Shown: positions 30,615-39,300, numbered from the stretch's first letter. The stretch: DNA of 64,000 nt from Pseudomonas piscis (GCF_009380155.1 NZ_WHUV01000001.1:496001-560000); one strand, 5' to 3'. Numbers and translations: made by a program. Notes: a model not told the origin generated them from the sequence alone.

Positions 30615-31562
30615 TTACTGGGCAAGCTTGGCTTTGACGGCCTCCAGGCCTGGTTTGCCATCGATGGTGGTCACGCCGGCGAGCCAGGTGTCGAGTACCT
30701 CGGGGTTTTTCTTGAGCCAGGCCTTGGCGGCCGCGTCAGGCTTCATCTTGTCGTCCAGCACGTTGCCCATCAGGGTGCTTTCCATGTTCAGGGTGAACGA
30801 CAGGTTCTTCAGCAGTTGCCCGACATTGCTGCACTCCTGGACGTAGCCCTTGCGGGTGTTGGTGTAGATGGTCGCCTGGCCGAAGTTGGGACCGAAGAAC
30901 TCATCGCCACCGGTCAGGTACTTCATCTTGAAGCGGGTGTTCATCGGGTGCGGTTCCCAGCCCAGGAACACCACCGCGGTGTCGCGGCGCTGGGCGCGCT
31001 CGACCTGGCTCAGCATGCCCGCCTCGCTGGATTCGACCACCTTGAAGCCGGCGTCCTTCAGGCCGAAGGCGTTCTTGTCGATCATGCTCTGGATGGTGCG
31101 GTTGCCGTCGTTACCCGGCTCGATGCCGTAGATCTTGCCGTCCAGCTCGGTCTTGAACTTGGCGATGTCGGCGAAGTCCTTGAGGCCCTTGTCATACAGC
31201 GCCTGGGGCACCGCCAGGGTGTACTTGGCGTTCTCCAGGTTGGCGCGCACGGTCTCCACGGTGCCGGCATCGCGATACTGCTTGATGTCGTTTTCCATGG
31301 TCGGCATCCAGTTGCCGAGGAATACGTCCATGTTCTTGCCGTCGGCCAGGGACTTGTAGGTCACCGGCACGGAAATCATCGTGGTCTTGGTCTTGTAGCC
31401 CAGGGCGTTGAGCACGACGCTGGTGGTGGCGGTGGTTACGGTGATATCGGTCCAGCCGACATCGGAGAAGTTCACGGTACTGCATTGCGCCGGTTCTGCG
31501 GCCTGTGCCAGGAACGGCAGACTCAGCATGGCGGCCAGCAACAACGAGGGGGAACCTTTCAT
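30615..31562 (-). CDS. choX: choline ABC transporter substrate-binding protein ChoX
   Basis: A 315-residue periplasmic protein of the OpuAC family. The signal peptide MKGSPSLLLAAMLSLPFLAQA is cleaved near residue 22. The mature part shows GWTDITVTTATTSVVLNALGY, FLGNWMPTM and FLGWEPHPMN, which contribute the aromatic cage for trimethylammonium groups. The start is set by the signal peptide and a GGAG 11 nt upstream; the frame is open 34 codons further. It is the first gene of the cho operon. A set of 21-bp direct repeats lies upstream (31716-31768). Confidence 0.94.
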   Translation of the reverse strand: MKGSPSLLLAAMLSLPFLAQAAEPAQCSTVNFSDVGWTDITVTTATTSVVLNALGYKTKTTMISVPVTYKSLADGKNMDVFLGNWMPTMENDIKQYRDAGTVETVRANLENAKYTLAVPQALYDKGLKDFADIAKFKTELDGKIYGIEPGNDGNRTIQSMIDKNAFGLKDAGFKVVESSEAGMLSQVERAQRRDTAVVFLGWEPHPMNTRFKMKYLTGGDEFFGPNFGQATIYTNTRKGYVQECSNVGQLLKNLSFTLNMESTLMGNVLDDKMKPDAAAKAWLKKNPEVLDTWLAGVTTIDGKPGLEAVKAKLAQ

Positions 31563-31715
31563 AGAGGGGGGACTCCTGGATGTTCTTCTTGGCGGCGTTC
31601 GGACCGCGCTTATTGAGTGTGGCGGTTGGTGTGTCGGGAACAGCTCTACCACCGTGCCTTGCAATCGAGTCGAGACTGATCATGTACCAGTGAAAATCTG
31701 TCGCCTACCGGGTGC

Positions 31716-31768
31716 GTCGTATCCAGTACAGGGAGGGTCGCATCCAGTGTCGGTGAGGTCGCATCCAG
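31716..31768. promoter_or_regulatory. three 21-bp direct repeats in the choX-sdaB control region
   Basis: GTCGTATCCAG at 31716, GTCGCATCCAG at 31737 and GTCGCATCCAG at 31758 recur with an exact 21-bp period, which is two helical turns. AraC-family activators bind direct half-sites at this spacing, and the AraC-family gene gbdR is two genes away. A further inverted pair, GCGTTTTTGC at 31768 and GCAAAAACGC at 31801, follows. The 429-bp gap from choX to the serine dehydratase gene contains no gene I can support. Confidence 0.55.
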
Positions 31769-31991
31769 CGTTTTTGCGCAGTTTTTCCTGCGTCCGGGCG
31801 GCAAAAACGCCCGAATCCGACCCTGGCGCCTGGCGGCGTTGGTGGGCATGAGCGAGTCGGTGTCAGACGTCGGCAAACCCGGCAAAAGCCCGATGATGCG
31901 CCCTTCTCGGCGGATTGCAGCTTGAGCGTAGCAGCTCCGTCAGTGGGCGTTTTCGGCGCCCGGACTGTGCTCATCGAGGAGTTATCCAGGC

Positions 31992-33368
31992 ATGGCTATC
32001 AGTGTGTTCGACCTGTTCAAAATCGGTATCGGCCCCTCCAGTTCCCATACCGTCGGCCCCATGCGCGCCGCCGCGCTGTTCGTCCAGGCCCTGGGCCAAC
32101 GGCAGCAGCTGGAGCAGGTGCGGCGGATCGAGGTACGGCTGTACGGGTCGTTGTCGGCCACCGGCATCGGCCATGGCAGCGATAACGCGGTGATCATGGG
32201 CCTGATGGGCGAATGGCCGGACGCGATCGACCCGTCGCTGATCGGCACCCGCATCGACTTGCTGCGGGAAACGTCCACCTTGCTGCTGGACGGGCGCCTG
32301 CCGCTGCCGTTCGTCTGGTCCCGGGACATGCTCCTGCTGGAGCAGAACCTGCCGTTCCATCCCAATGCCATGACCCTGGTGGCCGAAGGCGAGGGCGGGG
32401 AACTGCATCGCGGTACTTATTATTCGGTGGGCGGCGGTTTCGTCGTCGACCAGGCCCAGGCCGACAGCGGTGTGGCGGACCTGGACCGCAGCGAACTGCC
32501 CTATGATTTCTCCAGCGCGGTAGAGCTGCTCGAACTGTGCCGCAGGCACAACCTGCGGGTGGCCGAGCTGATGCTGGCCAACGAGAAGACCTGGCGCTCG
32601 GAGGAAGAAATCCGCAGCGGGTTGATGGCGCTCTGGCGGGCCATGCAGGACTGCGTGGAACAAGGCCTCAAGCACGAAGGCACGCTGCCGGGCGGGCTCA
32701 ATGTACGGCGCCGGGCGGCCAAGCTGCACCGAAGCCTGCAGGAGTTGAACAAGCCCAATGTGATCGGCTCGACCCTGAGCGCCATGGAGTGGGTCAACCT
32801 CTATGCCCTGGCGGTCAACGAAGAGAACGCCGCCGGCGGGCGCATGGTCACCGCGCCCACCAATGGTGCGGCGGGGATCATCCCGGCGGTGCTGCACTAC
32901 TTCATGAAGTTCAGCGAGGAGGTGACCGACGCCAACGTGGTGGACTTCTTCCTCGGTGCGGCGGCCATCGGCATCCTGTGCAAGAAGAACGCCTCCATCT
33001 CCGGTGCCGAGGTCGGTTGCCAGGGCGAGGTCGGTTCGGCCTGTGCCATGGCGGCGGCAGGCCTGGCGGAGATTCTCGGCGCCAGCCCCGAGCAGTTGTG
33101 CAACGCCGCCGAGATCGGCCTGGAGCACAACCTCGGCCTGACCTGCGACCCGGTGGGCGGGCTGGTGCAGGTGCCCTGCATCGAGCGCAACGCGATCGCC
33201 GCGGTGAAGGCGATCAATGCCGCGCAGATGGCCCTGCGGGGCGATGGCCAGCACTTCATTTCCCTGGACCGGGTGATCCGCACCATGCGCGATACCGGGG
33301 CCGACATGCACGACAAGTACAAGGAAACCTCCCGCGGCGGCCTGGCGGTCAGCGCCGTGGAGTGCTGA
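31992..33368 (+). CDS. sdaB: L-serine ammonia-lyase (single-chain, iron-sulfur)
   Basis: It deaminates L-serine to pyruvate and ammonia using a labile [4Fe-4S] cluster. The 458-residue protein has the N-terminal [19 protein letters not shown], the domain junction [27 protein letters not shown], and cysteines in [22 protein letters not shown] and GLTCDPVGG that bind the cluster. In the betaine pathway it removes serine made from glycine and one-carbon units. It is divergent from choXWV and upstream of gbdR, the same order as in P. aeruginosa. GGAG is 11 nt ahead of the ATG. Confidence 0.95.
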   Translation: MAISVFDLFKIGIGPSSSHTVGPMRAAALFVQALGQRQQLEQVRRIEVRLYGSLSATGIGHGSDNAVIMGLMGEWPDAIDPSLIGTRIDLLRETSTLLLDGRLPLPFVWSRDMLLLEQNLPFHPNAMTLVAEGEGGELHRGTYYSVGGGFVVDQAQADSGVADLDRSELPYDFSSAVELLELCRRHNLRVAELMLANEKTWRSEEEIRSGLMALWRAMQDCVEQGLKHEGTLPGGLNVRRRAAKLHRSLQELNKPNVIGSTLSAMEWVNLYALAVNEENAAGGRMVTAPTNGAAGIIPAVLHYFMKFSEEVTDANVVDFFLGAAAIGILCKKNASISGAEVGCQGEVGSACAMAAAGLAEILGASPEQLCNAAEIGLEHNLGLTCDPVGGLVQVPCIERNAIAAVKAINAAQMALRGDGQHFISLDRVIRTMRDTGADMHDKYKETSRGGLAVSAVEC

Positions 33369-33653
33369 GCCGCCAGCCGCTGCGCGCAAACGGCCCATCG
33401 GCGCGGGAGGACGCCACCTTTTAGCGCGTCGTGATTAGACAAGTGGCCCACGGGGCCAGCGGACATTCCCGTTCGTCGGCCCGTTGCGCTTTGAGTGACA
33501 CTCGGCTGTGGCCTGCACGCGCGACGGCTCTACGAGTGCTACCTAACTGCTCACCGTCCTCGGTCGGCATCCGCCGGCCTTCCCCCGCGCACTGCTTATC
33601 CGCACTCAGGCAAGGGCTATATAGACACGTCGCGACGTCGTTTTCAGGAGTTA

Positions 33654-33689
33654 TTGAATGCCCATTCAACTTTAGGCATGGCAATTGCT
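33654..33689 (+). promoter_or_regulatory. sigma-54 promoter of gbdR with adjoining palindrome
   Basis: AGGCATGGCAATTGCT at 33674-33689 has GG and GC at the exact -24/-12 spacing and a full TTGCT -12 element. It differs from TGGCACG-N4-TTGCT only at the first T and one C. A palindrome, TTGAATG-CC-CATTCAA (33654-33669), lies directly upstream, and ACGTCGCGACGT is at 33627-33638. The start of gbdR is about 97 bp downstream. Apart from these sites, the 417-bp gap after the serine dehydratase gene contains no supported gene. Confidence 0.6.
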
Positions 33690-33785
33690 CTGTGATGACC
33701 AAGCCGGTTTCCATCGAGGGACGGGCACCAATAAAAAGAGCCTCCGCCTGAGGCCATCACCCGCTTTGTGTGAGGAGATATCGCG

Positions 33786-34889
33786 ATGACGTCGTTCAAC
33801 TCCGGGGCCCAACCCCAGAACCGTGCGCCTCAATCCATCGGTTTCTTGCTGCTGGATAATTTCACGCTGATTTCCCTGGCCTCCGCAGTCGAACCACTGC
33901 GCATGGCCAACCAACTGTCCGGTCGCGAGCTGTATCGCTGGACCACCCTCAGCGTCGATGGCGGCCAGGTCTGGGCCAGTGATGGCCTGCAAATCACCCC
34001 CGACGCCTCCATGCACAAGGCTCCCAGCCTGGATACCGTGATCGTCTGCGGCGGCATCGGCATCCAGCGCACCGTCACTCGCGAACATGTGTCCTGGCTG
34101 CAGAGCCAGGCCCGCCAGTCCCGGCGCCTCGGCGCGGTGTGCACCGGCAGCTGGGCCCTGGCCTGCGCCGGCCTGCTGGACGGCTTCGATTGCAGCGTGC
34201 ACTGGGAATGCCTGGCGGCGATGCAGGAAGCCTTCCCCCGGGTGGCCATGAGCACCCGGCTGTTCACCCTCGATCGCAACCGCTTCACCAGCTCCGGCGG
34301 CACCGCGCCGCTGGACATGATGCTGCACCTGATCAGCCGCGATCACGGCCGCGAGCTGTCGGCGGCGATCTCGGAGATGTTCGTCTACGAGCGCATCCGC
34401 AACGAGCAGGACCACCAGCGCGTGCCGCTCAAGCACATGCTCGGCACCAACCAGCCCAAGCTGCAGGAAATCGTCGCGCTGATGGAAGCCAACCTGGAGG
34501 AGCCGATCGACCTCGACGAACTGGCGGTGTACGTCGCGGTATCGCGCCGGCAGCTGGAGCGCCTGTTCCAGAAGTACCTGCACTGCTCGCCATCGCGCTA
34601 CTACCTCAAGCTGCGCTTGATCCGGGCCCGGCAACTGCTCAAGCAGACGCCGATGTCGATCATCGAAGTGGCCTCGGTCTGTGGTTTCGTCTCCACCCCG
34701 CACTTCTCCAAGTGCTACCGCGAGTATTTCGGCATTCCGCCACGGGACGAGCGCATCGGCTCCAACACCACCCAGCAGGTGGCGATGATGCCGCTGCCCC
34801 AGGCCATGGTCCTGGCGCCACTGTCGGGGCCGCTGTCGGCCCTGAGCCAGGCACGCAACGAGTCGACCTTCGCCAGCGTGCGACTCTAG
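33786..34889 (+). CDS. gbdR: AraC-family activator of glycine betaine catabolism GbdR
   Basis: A 367-residue GlxA-type regulator. The N-terminal DJ-1/PfpI-like ligand domain (about 15-190, with VCTGSWALACAGLL) is followed by two helix-turn-helix motifs (DLDELAVYVAVSRRQLERLF at about 250 and SIIEVASVCGFVSTPHFSKC at about 300). In P. aeruginosa GbdR senses glycine betaine and dimethylglycine and activates gbcAB, dgcAB, the cho transporter and sox genes, all represented here or expected nearby. GAGGAG lies 8-10 nt before the ATG. Upstream sequence suggests sigma-54 control of its expression. Confidence 0.95.
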   Translation: MTSFNSGAQPQNRAPQSIGFLLLDNFTLISLASAVEPLRMANQLSGRELYRWTTLSVDGGQVWASDGLQITPDASMHKAPSLDTVIVCGGIGIQRTVTREHVSWLQSQARQSRRLGAVCTGSWALACAGLLDGFDCSVHWECLAAMQEAFPRVAMSTRLFTLDRNRFTSSGGTAPLDMMLHLISRDHGRELSAAISEMFVYERIRNEQDHQRVPLKHMLGTNQPKLQEIVALMEANLEEPIDLDELAVYVAVSRRQLERLFQKYLHCSPSRYYLKLRLIRARQLLKQTPMSIIEVASVCGFVSTPHFSKCYREYFGIPPRDERIGSNTTQQVAMMPLPQAMVLAPLSGPLSALSQARNESTFASVRL

Positions 34890-34911
34890 GCGCGGTTGCA
34901 GGCAGCCCCGG

Positions 34912-35358
34912 TCACAGGGCTTTCTTGAAGTACACCACGCGCTCGGTTTCCTCGAAGCCAAGCGCGCGGTGCAGGGCGTGGCTGACCAGGTTGTCCAGGC
35001 TGGCGTCCGAGGCGATTTCCACGCAGCCCTGCTGCCGTCCCCATTGACTGACCTGTTCGATCAGGCGCTGGGCCGTGCCCTGGCGCCGGTGCTCGGGAGC
35101 GACGTAGATACCTTCCAGAAACACCACCGGCGAGCTGTCGGTGCCATTGACGTAGTCGTGGCGCAACGACGCCTCGGCCAGGCCCAGTGTTTCACCGTCG
35201 GCGGCCTGGGCCAGCCAGCAGCCGTAGCGTGCGGGCTCGGCGAGCATCTGGCGAATTTCTTCCTGGTGTTCCTCGGGTGGGCAGTGGGGCCACAGGCCCA
35301 GGCGCAATTGCAGCCAATGGCCGGGATCGGCGGCTTGGCCGGGCAGGATACGGATCAT
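34912..35358 (-). CDS. AAC(6')-I-type aminoglycoside N-acetyltransferase (GNAT)
   Basis: A 148-residue single-domain GNAT protein with the AAC(6')-I pattern: WLQLRLGLWPHCPPEEH near the N-terminus, HDYVNGTDSSPVVFLEGIYV (about 67-86), the acetyl-CoA loop EHRRQGTAQRL, DASLDNLVSHALHRALGFEET and a C-terminal VVYFKKAL. Chromosomal homologues exist in many environmental bacteria. Whether this one acts on aminoglycosides or another amine is not shown by sequence. It converges with gbdR and has no mobile-element context. Confidence 0.82.
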   Translation of the reverse strand: MIRILPGQAADPGHWLQLRLGLWPHCPPEEHQEEIRQMLAEPARYGCWLAQAADGETLGLAEASLRHDYVNGTDSSPVVFLEGIYVAPEHRRQGTAQRLIEQVSQWGRQQGCVEIASDASLDNLVSHALHRALGFEETERVVYFKKAL

Positions 35359-35424
35359 GGGCGGTTGCCTGTGCAGTACAAAGAGGTGCGTACTCTAGCA
35401 ACCGGCCCACGGCCCTGGGGCGAT

Positions 35425-35688
35425 TCAGGCGCGTTTTTGCTGTTGGTACTCGGCCAGGGCCGGCAGCAACTGGCGATCGATGGCCTGGCGCACGGCAGGA
35501 AGAATGGTCGCGTTGCCGGTGAGCATCTGCTCGACCATGCCCTTGAGGGCCTTGGCCCGGGCATCGCTCAGCCCCCGAACCGCACATTCGCAGGCCTGCT
35601 CGGCACTGGCGCCTGCGGGCATCTCGAAACCCAGGGCCCGGAGTTGCCCCAGCAGGTCGTCCTGGTCAATCAAATCCGCATGCATCAT
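35425..35688 (-). CDS. small hypothetical protein
   Basis: An 87-residue, probably helical and soluble protein (LIDQDDLLGQLRALGFEMP ... LLPALAEYQQQKRA) with two cysteines close together (QACECAV). I recognise no family. It lies upstream of the AAC(6')-type gene on the same strand, 66 nt away, and the two may share a transcript. Two adjacent ATGs (35688 and 35685) are possible starts. Confidence 0.55.
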   Translation of the reverse strand: MMHADLIDQDDLLGQLRALGFEMPAGASAEQACECAVRGLSDARAKALKGMVEQMLTGNATILPAVRQAIDRQLLPALAEYQQQKRA

Positions 35689-35767
35689 GGCGCTTGTCCT
35701 TGTTCAGGGAGTGGAGTCGCCAGCCGATTCTGGTAGGGCGTCCGGGTGGCGGCAAGGGCAGATTGTC

Positions 35768-35814
35768 GCGATGGCCCGTTTACCTATGAACAGGTCGTTT
35801 TCGGCTAAGTCGGC
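35768..35814. repeat. 47-bp direct repeat, left copy
   Basis: A segment starting GCGATGGCCCGTTTACCTAT and ending TCGGCTAAGTCGGC recurs, with about seven differences, at 36369-36414 in the same orientation. The two copies flank the DUF4952-like gene. Confidence 0.7.
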
Positions 35815-35941
35815 CCCGTGGACTTGCCTGAATGCCTCGCCGCCAGGTCGCAGAAACCGTCACTGCAAACGTCGACCACAGGTATCCTGCACCAGCGACC
35901 GACGGGTGGCCGCCGATCCGCAAACCATGGAGCAGGAATCG

Positions 35942-36361
35942 ATGAAAGTGCTGCTAGCAGGGGCCCTGGCATGGGGGTTTTCCAGTGGGGCCTGGGCGGG
36001 CCCAGAGTGTGCCGACTTTCTGCGGGCCGACGCCGATCCTCCTAAGGTCCTCGAGTTTGTCGGTTGTGAGTCCGTGCCCCAGGAGCAGGGCGCGCCGTTG
36101 ATCGCCGCCTACCGAGTCGAAGGCCGGCATGCCCACGCAGTGGAGCGTTACCTGCAGCGCCTCACCGGGGACATGAGCGACTTGAAGTTCGTCTGCTGTG
36201 GCTGGGAGACCCAGGGCTCCAGCTCCTATCGGAGCCTGGCCAGCGGCCGCCGCTACGAGCTGGGCATGGGTTCCGAAGAAACGCCCTATAACCGCCGGGA
36301 AGACTGGGACAAGATCGGTTACTTCCATGTGAGGGTAGTGCTGTACACCGAGGAGCCTTGA
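35942..36361 (+). CDS. exported DUF4952-like protein
   Basis: A 139-residue protein with signal peptide MKVLLAGALAWGFSSGAWA. The mature part has cysteines at PECADF, VGCES and FVCCGWE. The pattern (a CCGWE core and a YRVEGRHAHAVERYLQRLTG segment) resembles DUF4952 proteins, but I cannot confirm this by alignment. It is predicted to be periplasmic, of unknown function. CAGGAATCG is a weak ribosome-binding site. It lies between two copies of a 46-47 bp direct repeat, suggesting that the gene arrived or was duplicated as a unit. Confidence 0.6.
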   Translation: MKVLLAGALAWGFSSGAWAGPECADFLRADADPPKVLEFVGCESVPQEQGAPLIAAYRVEGRHAHAVERYLQRLTGDMSDLKFVCCGWETQGSSSYRSLASGRRYELGMGSEETPYNRREDWDKIGYFHVRVVLYTEEP

Positions 36362-36368
36362 AGCGTCC

Positions 36369-36414
36369 GCGATGGCCCTTTTACCTATGGGCAGGTCGCA
36401 TTCGGCTAATCGGC
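36369..36414. repeat. 46-bp direct repeat, right copy
   Basis: A segment starting GCGATGGCCCTTTTACCTAT and ending TCGGCTAATCGGC, homologous to 35768-35814. A shorter related piece, ATAGGTAAACAGGCC, is found inverted at 63486-63500 in front of gbcB. Confidence 0.7.
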
Positions 36415-36500
36415 GCCCGGGCAGAGTGGGCAGACTGGAGCCAGCTAACGGCAGAACGGTTTGGTCACCTTCTCACCGCAGCTCCTCAGCAGTAGTCCCT

Positions 36501-36536
36501 GCCTCGATCCTGTCACGGCTTGATCGGGGCTTTTTT
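36501..36536 (+). terminator. intrinsic terminator
   Basis: A 9-bp stem (GCCTCGATC with GATCGGGGC, one G-T pair) with a 12-nt loop, followed by six Ts. It lies 140 nt after the DUF4952-like gene and 56 nt before the DUF2806-like gene. Confidence 0.8.
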
Positions 36537-36591
36537 ATGCGCTTGGCGGTTATGCGATAGTGCGCCTGGTTCAACTTTCGCGAGATTGCCC

Positions 36592-37542
36592 ATGGATGAG
36601 GAAGCGCCAGTGTCGGACAAGGTACTGAACAAGCTGATCGAGACGATTTCCAACGGCTGCGGCCACCTGTACCGGCCCATCGGCCTGCGTCGTGATGCCG
36701 ATGCCCAGGCCTATAGCGTGCTGAAGCTGGGCCAGGCCACGACCGAAGCGGAAATCCAGCGTGAAGAGGCGTTGCTGGCGGCGGACCACCAGCGCCGTTC
36801 GGTGATGCTCCAGCATGAGGAAGAGCTGGCCCGGCGCAGCGCCAAGCGCAGGTTGCACCAGGAGCTGTTGAAGCAGGAAAACCTCGAGCGGATCTTTGCC
36901 CAGGCCCTGGAAAACCCTCCCGAGTCGGCGGACGAGCAAAGTGTCGACCAGGATTGGCTGACCGACTTCGTCGAGCGTGCGCAGAAGATCTCCTCGCAGC
37001 AGATGCAGGCGCTCTGGGCCAGGATCCTGTCCCTGGAAGTGGGCAATCCGGGCAGTTTTTCCGTGCGTGCGATGGACGTTCTCAAGAGCATGACCGCCGC
37101 CGAAGCGAACGCTTTTCGCAAGTTGTGCGCGATCGCCAGCAAGCTGGGCAAGGGCAGTGCCCCGGTGGTCCTGGTCAATGGCCGACGCAAGCTGCGCTGG
37201 TTCAATGCCCTGGCAGACATCGATTTTCAAGACCTGGAATTGCACCGCTGTGGCATTCCCCTTACAGACCAGCTCGCACTCCAGGCACTGGGCCTGATCC
37301 ATGCCAAGGAACTGTGCATTTCCGATCTGCCAGCGGCCACCGTGCTGGATTTCGACCTCTACTCGAAGTCCTTGCGGGTTGAAGTGTTGAAGAACAAGTC
37401 GACCCTGGCCTTCATCAACTTCACCGGCGTGGGCGCCGAGCTTTACCAGCTCGTGGATGAGGAGGTGAACCCCAAGTACGTCGAGTTGCTCCAGGACAAG
37501 TTGCAGAAGGTCGCCAAGGTCGAACTGATCGACCGTCCCTGA
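36592..37542 (+). CDS. DUF2806-like protein
   Basis: A 316-residue soluble protein. A charged helical region (about 50-115, REEALLAADHQRRSVMLQHEEE) precedes the segment DWLTDFVERAQKISSQQMQALWARILSLEVGNPGSFSVRAMDVL (written here as residues about 122-165). That pattern is characteristic of DUF2806 proteins. The C-terminal half holds a probable alpha/beta domain. The function is unknown. The ATG at 36592 is chosen; the frame extends 24 codons through a terminator and would not be translated there. It sits in a short accessory stretch and converges, 11 bp apart, with the gamma-butyrobetaine hydroxylase gene. Confidence 0.68.
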   Translation: MDEEAPVSDKVLNKLIETISNGCGHLYRPIGLRRDADAQAYSVLKLGQATTEAEIQREEALLAADHQRRSVMLQHEEELARRSAKRRLHQELLKQENLERIFAQALENPPESADEQSVDQDWLTDFVERAQKISSQQMQALWARILSLEVGNPGSFSVRAMDVLKSMTAAEANAFRKLCAIASKLGKGSAPVVLVNGRRKLRWFNALADIDFQDLELHRCGIPLTDQLALQALGLIHAKELCISDLPAATVLDFDLYSKSLRVEVLKNKSTLAFINFTGVGAELYQLVDEEVNPKYVELLQDKLQKVAKVELIDRP

Positions 37543-37553
37543 GCGTTGGCCGC

Positions 37554-38714
37554 TCAGCGTTGCAGCACCAGGATCCTGGACAGCAGTTCGTCACGGTCGA
37601 TGTAGCAGCCCTGGAAGTGCCGGGCGCCACTGGCCGGGTCGAAAGCATTGCGCGCATGCAGGGTACGTCGATTGTCGAAGCACCACAGCTGCCCCGGTTC
37701 CAGGCGCCGCACCAGGCGAAAGCGCGCCTGGCGGGTCAGGGCGATCAGGTTTCGATAGGCGTGGTACAGGCGGGGCATCTGTTCTGGTGGTGCATCGAAG
37801 GGGGCGCGCAGGAAGTTGGCCATGCGGATCTCCGCCACCTGGCCCAGGGCGTCCAGGGCGATGATCGGCGCCAGGCAGCGATAGTCGCTGTGGCGATCCT
37901 TGTTGCGAAATTCCACGGGGATTTCGCTCAGGGTGCGAAACGCCTCGGGGTCTTCCCGGCGCAGGGCCTCGGCGATGGCGAAACCGTCGACGAAGATGCT
38001 CTCGCCGCCCGCCGCGTCGTTCACCAGGCAGTGCAGGAACTGCAAGCCCGGTTGCAGCTCGCGAGTGGGCAGGTCGCTGTGCAGCGGCAGGTTGAAGGCG
38101 GTGTAGGCATTGCTGTCGGCATCGGCCTTGGATTGCACGTTGAACAGCACGCCGAAGTTGCTTTCACGGATGAACGAGATCCGTCGGGCAATCGCTGCCA
38201 GCGCCCCGGGTTCGGTCGGCGCCCCCCGGACCTGGGTCAGGCCGATATCGCGCACCGCCAACAGCCATTGCAACAACGCCTGGGGATCGTCCATCACCGC
38301 CTGGTATTCGAAGACCGGCAGTTGCAGGCTGTTGTCCCATAACCGGCTGTGGGCCCTGGCCACGCGGCGCTCCTCCCGCGACTGCGGGTCATAGGCGTGG
38401 GCCCGCAACCAGCCTGGGTCGAAACGGCTCTGGTGGCCATCCTGCCAGATCACTTGCAGGCAACCCTGGTGGTCGATTTGCGCGCTGGAGCACGCCAGGT
38501 CCTCGGGCACATCGAGGATCTCCAGCACCTGCTCGCGGGTCACCGGATAGACGCATTGGGGGCAGGAGCAGTTGTCCCGCAGCCAGGGGTGGTGGAAGGG
38601 GCTCCAGCGACCGTCGGCCCACTGCACCAGGACCTGGTCCGGCAAGGCCTGGACGGTGGCCAGCGCGCTGATCAACGGATAGCTGCGGTAGTCGGCAAAG
38701 GCGGCGGTGTGCAC
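37554..38714 (-). CDS. gamma-butyrobetaine hydroxylase (2-oxoglutarate/Fe(II) dioxygenase)
   Basis: A 386-residue dioxygenase converting gamma-butyrobetaine to L-carnitine. The N-terminal zinc domain has HPWLRDNCSCPQC (Cys49, Cys51, Cys54), the feature that separates this family from plain TauD enzymes. The catalytic domain has the iron ligands in LHSDLP (His212, Asp214) and the distal His in RRTLHARNAF. The start is a GTG with AAGGAG upstream. It is the last gene of the reverse caiX-cdhC-cdhA-cdhB operon, so it feeds carnitine directly to CdhA. TauD-family enzymes acting on other betaines are the main alternative. Confidence 0.88.
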   Translation of the reverse strand: MHTAAFADYRSYPLISALATVQALPDQVLVQWADGRWSPFHHPWLRDNCSCPQCVYPVTREQVLEILDVPEDLACSSAQIDHQGCLQVIWQDGHQSRFDPGWLRAHAYDPQSREERRVARAHSRLWDNSLQLPVFEYQAVMDDPQALLQWLLAVRDIGLTQVRGAPTEPGALAAIARRISFIRESNFGVLFNVQSKADADSNAYTAFNLPLHSDLPTRELQPGLQFLHCLVNDAAGGESIFVDGFAIAEALRREDPEAFRTLSEIPVEFRNKDRHSDYRCLAPIIALDALGQVAEIRMANFLRAPFDAPPEQMPRLYHAYRNLIALTRQARFRLVRRLEPGQLWCFDNRRTLHARNAFDPASGARHFQGCYIDRDELLSRILVLQR

Positions 38715-38739
38715 GGCGATCTCCTTTTCGGGTTGGGGG

Positions 38740-39216
38740 TTACTTCTGCGCGGGCAGGCCGATCACCCGGCCGATCCAGGCCGGAGGTGGCAGGTCCGCC
38801 TGTGCGGTTTGCAGGGCCGCAAGCCGTTGCCGCACGGCGTCGGTGAACGGCGCCGAATGCGGCCCGGCGAGGTCGACGTGGAGCAGCATCTGTTCGTTGC
38901 CGGCCAGCTCCCGGGCGTCATCGGCCTGGTGCAGGCTGTGGTACAGGTGCAGGCGCTTGTGGTCGTGGCCGATGATCTGGGTGCGTACTTGCACCTCGGT
39001 GCCGAGCTTCACTTCGTGGAGGTAGTTCAGGTGCAGTTCCAGGGTGAACAGCGAGTGGCCGCTGGCCTCACGGTTGTCGCTGTCCAGCCCCAGGCAGTCC
39101 ATCAGGGCATCGGTGGCGTAGCTGAAGATCAGCAGGTAGAAGGCGTCGCGCAAGTGGCCGTTGTAGTCGACCCAGTCGGCGCTGATGCGGGTGTTGTAGG
39201 TAGTCAGTGCAGGCAT
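38740..39216 (-). CDS. cdhB: betainyl-CoA thioesterase CdhB
   Basis: A 158-residue hot-dog-fold thioesterase (4HBT type) with the DWVDYNGHLRDAFYL motif at about 14-28, where the Asp/Asn/His pattern is typical of the family. In P. aeruginosa the equivalent gene hydrolyses betainyl-CoA to glycine betaine and CoA after the CdhC reaction. It lies 25 nt upstream of the hydroxylase gene and 84 nt downstream of cdhA in the same operon. The assignment relies strongly on context. Confidence 0.87.
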   Translation of the reverse strand: MPALTTYNTRISADWVDYNGHLRDAFYLLIFSYATDALMDCLGLDSDNREASGHSLFTLELHLNYLHEVKLGTEVQVRTQIIGHDHKRLHLYHSLHQADDARELAGNEQMLLHVDLAGPHSAPFTDAVRQRLAALQTAQADLPPPAWIGRVIGLPAQK

Positions 39217-39300
39217 GGCAGGGGCTCGGGCAAGGGGCAGTGGAATCCCGGGGCCGCTGCCGAAGGCTCCAAGGCGCCCGGCAGTGGCTTGCAGGAGGCG

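Noticed and set aside
31646..31885. Small reverse frame containing 7-residue repeats (TLDATSP, TLDATLP, VLDTTHP)
   Set aside because: The peptide repeat is just the 21-bp DNA direct repeat read in frame. It lies in the choX-sdaB control region and has no ribosome-binding site, so a regulatory-site reading is better.
33431..33751. Forward 106-codon frame upstream of gbdR
   Set aside because: It spans the putative sigma-54 promoter and palindromes and shows no protein-like composition or ribosome-binding site.
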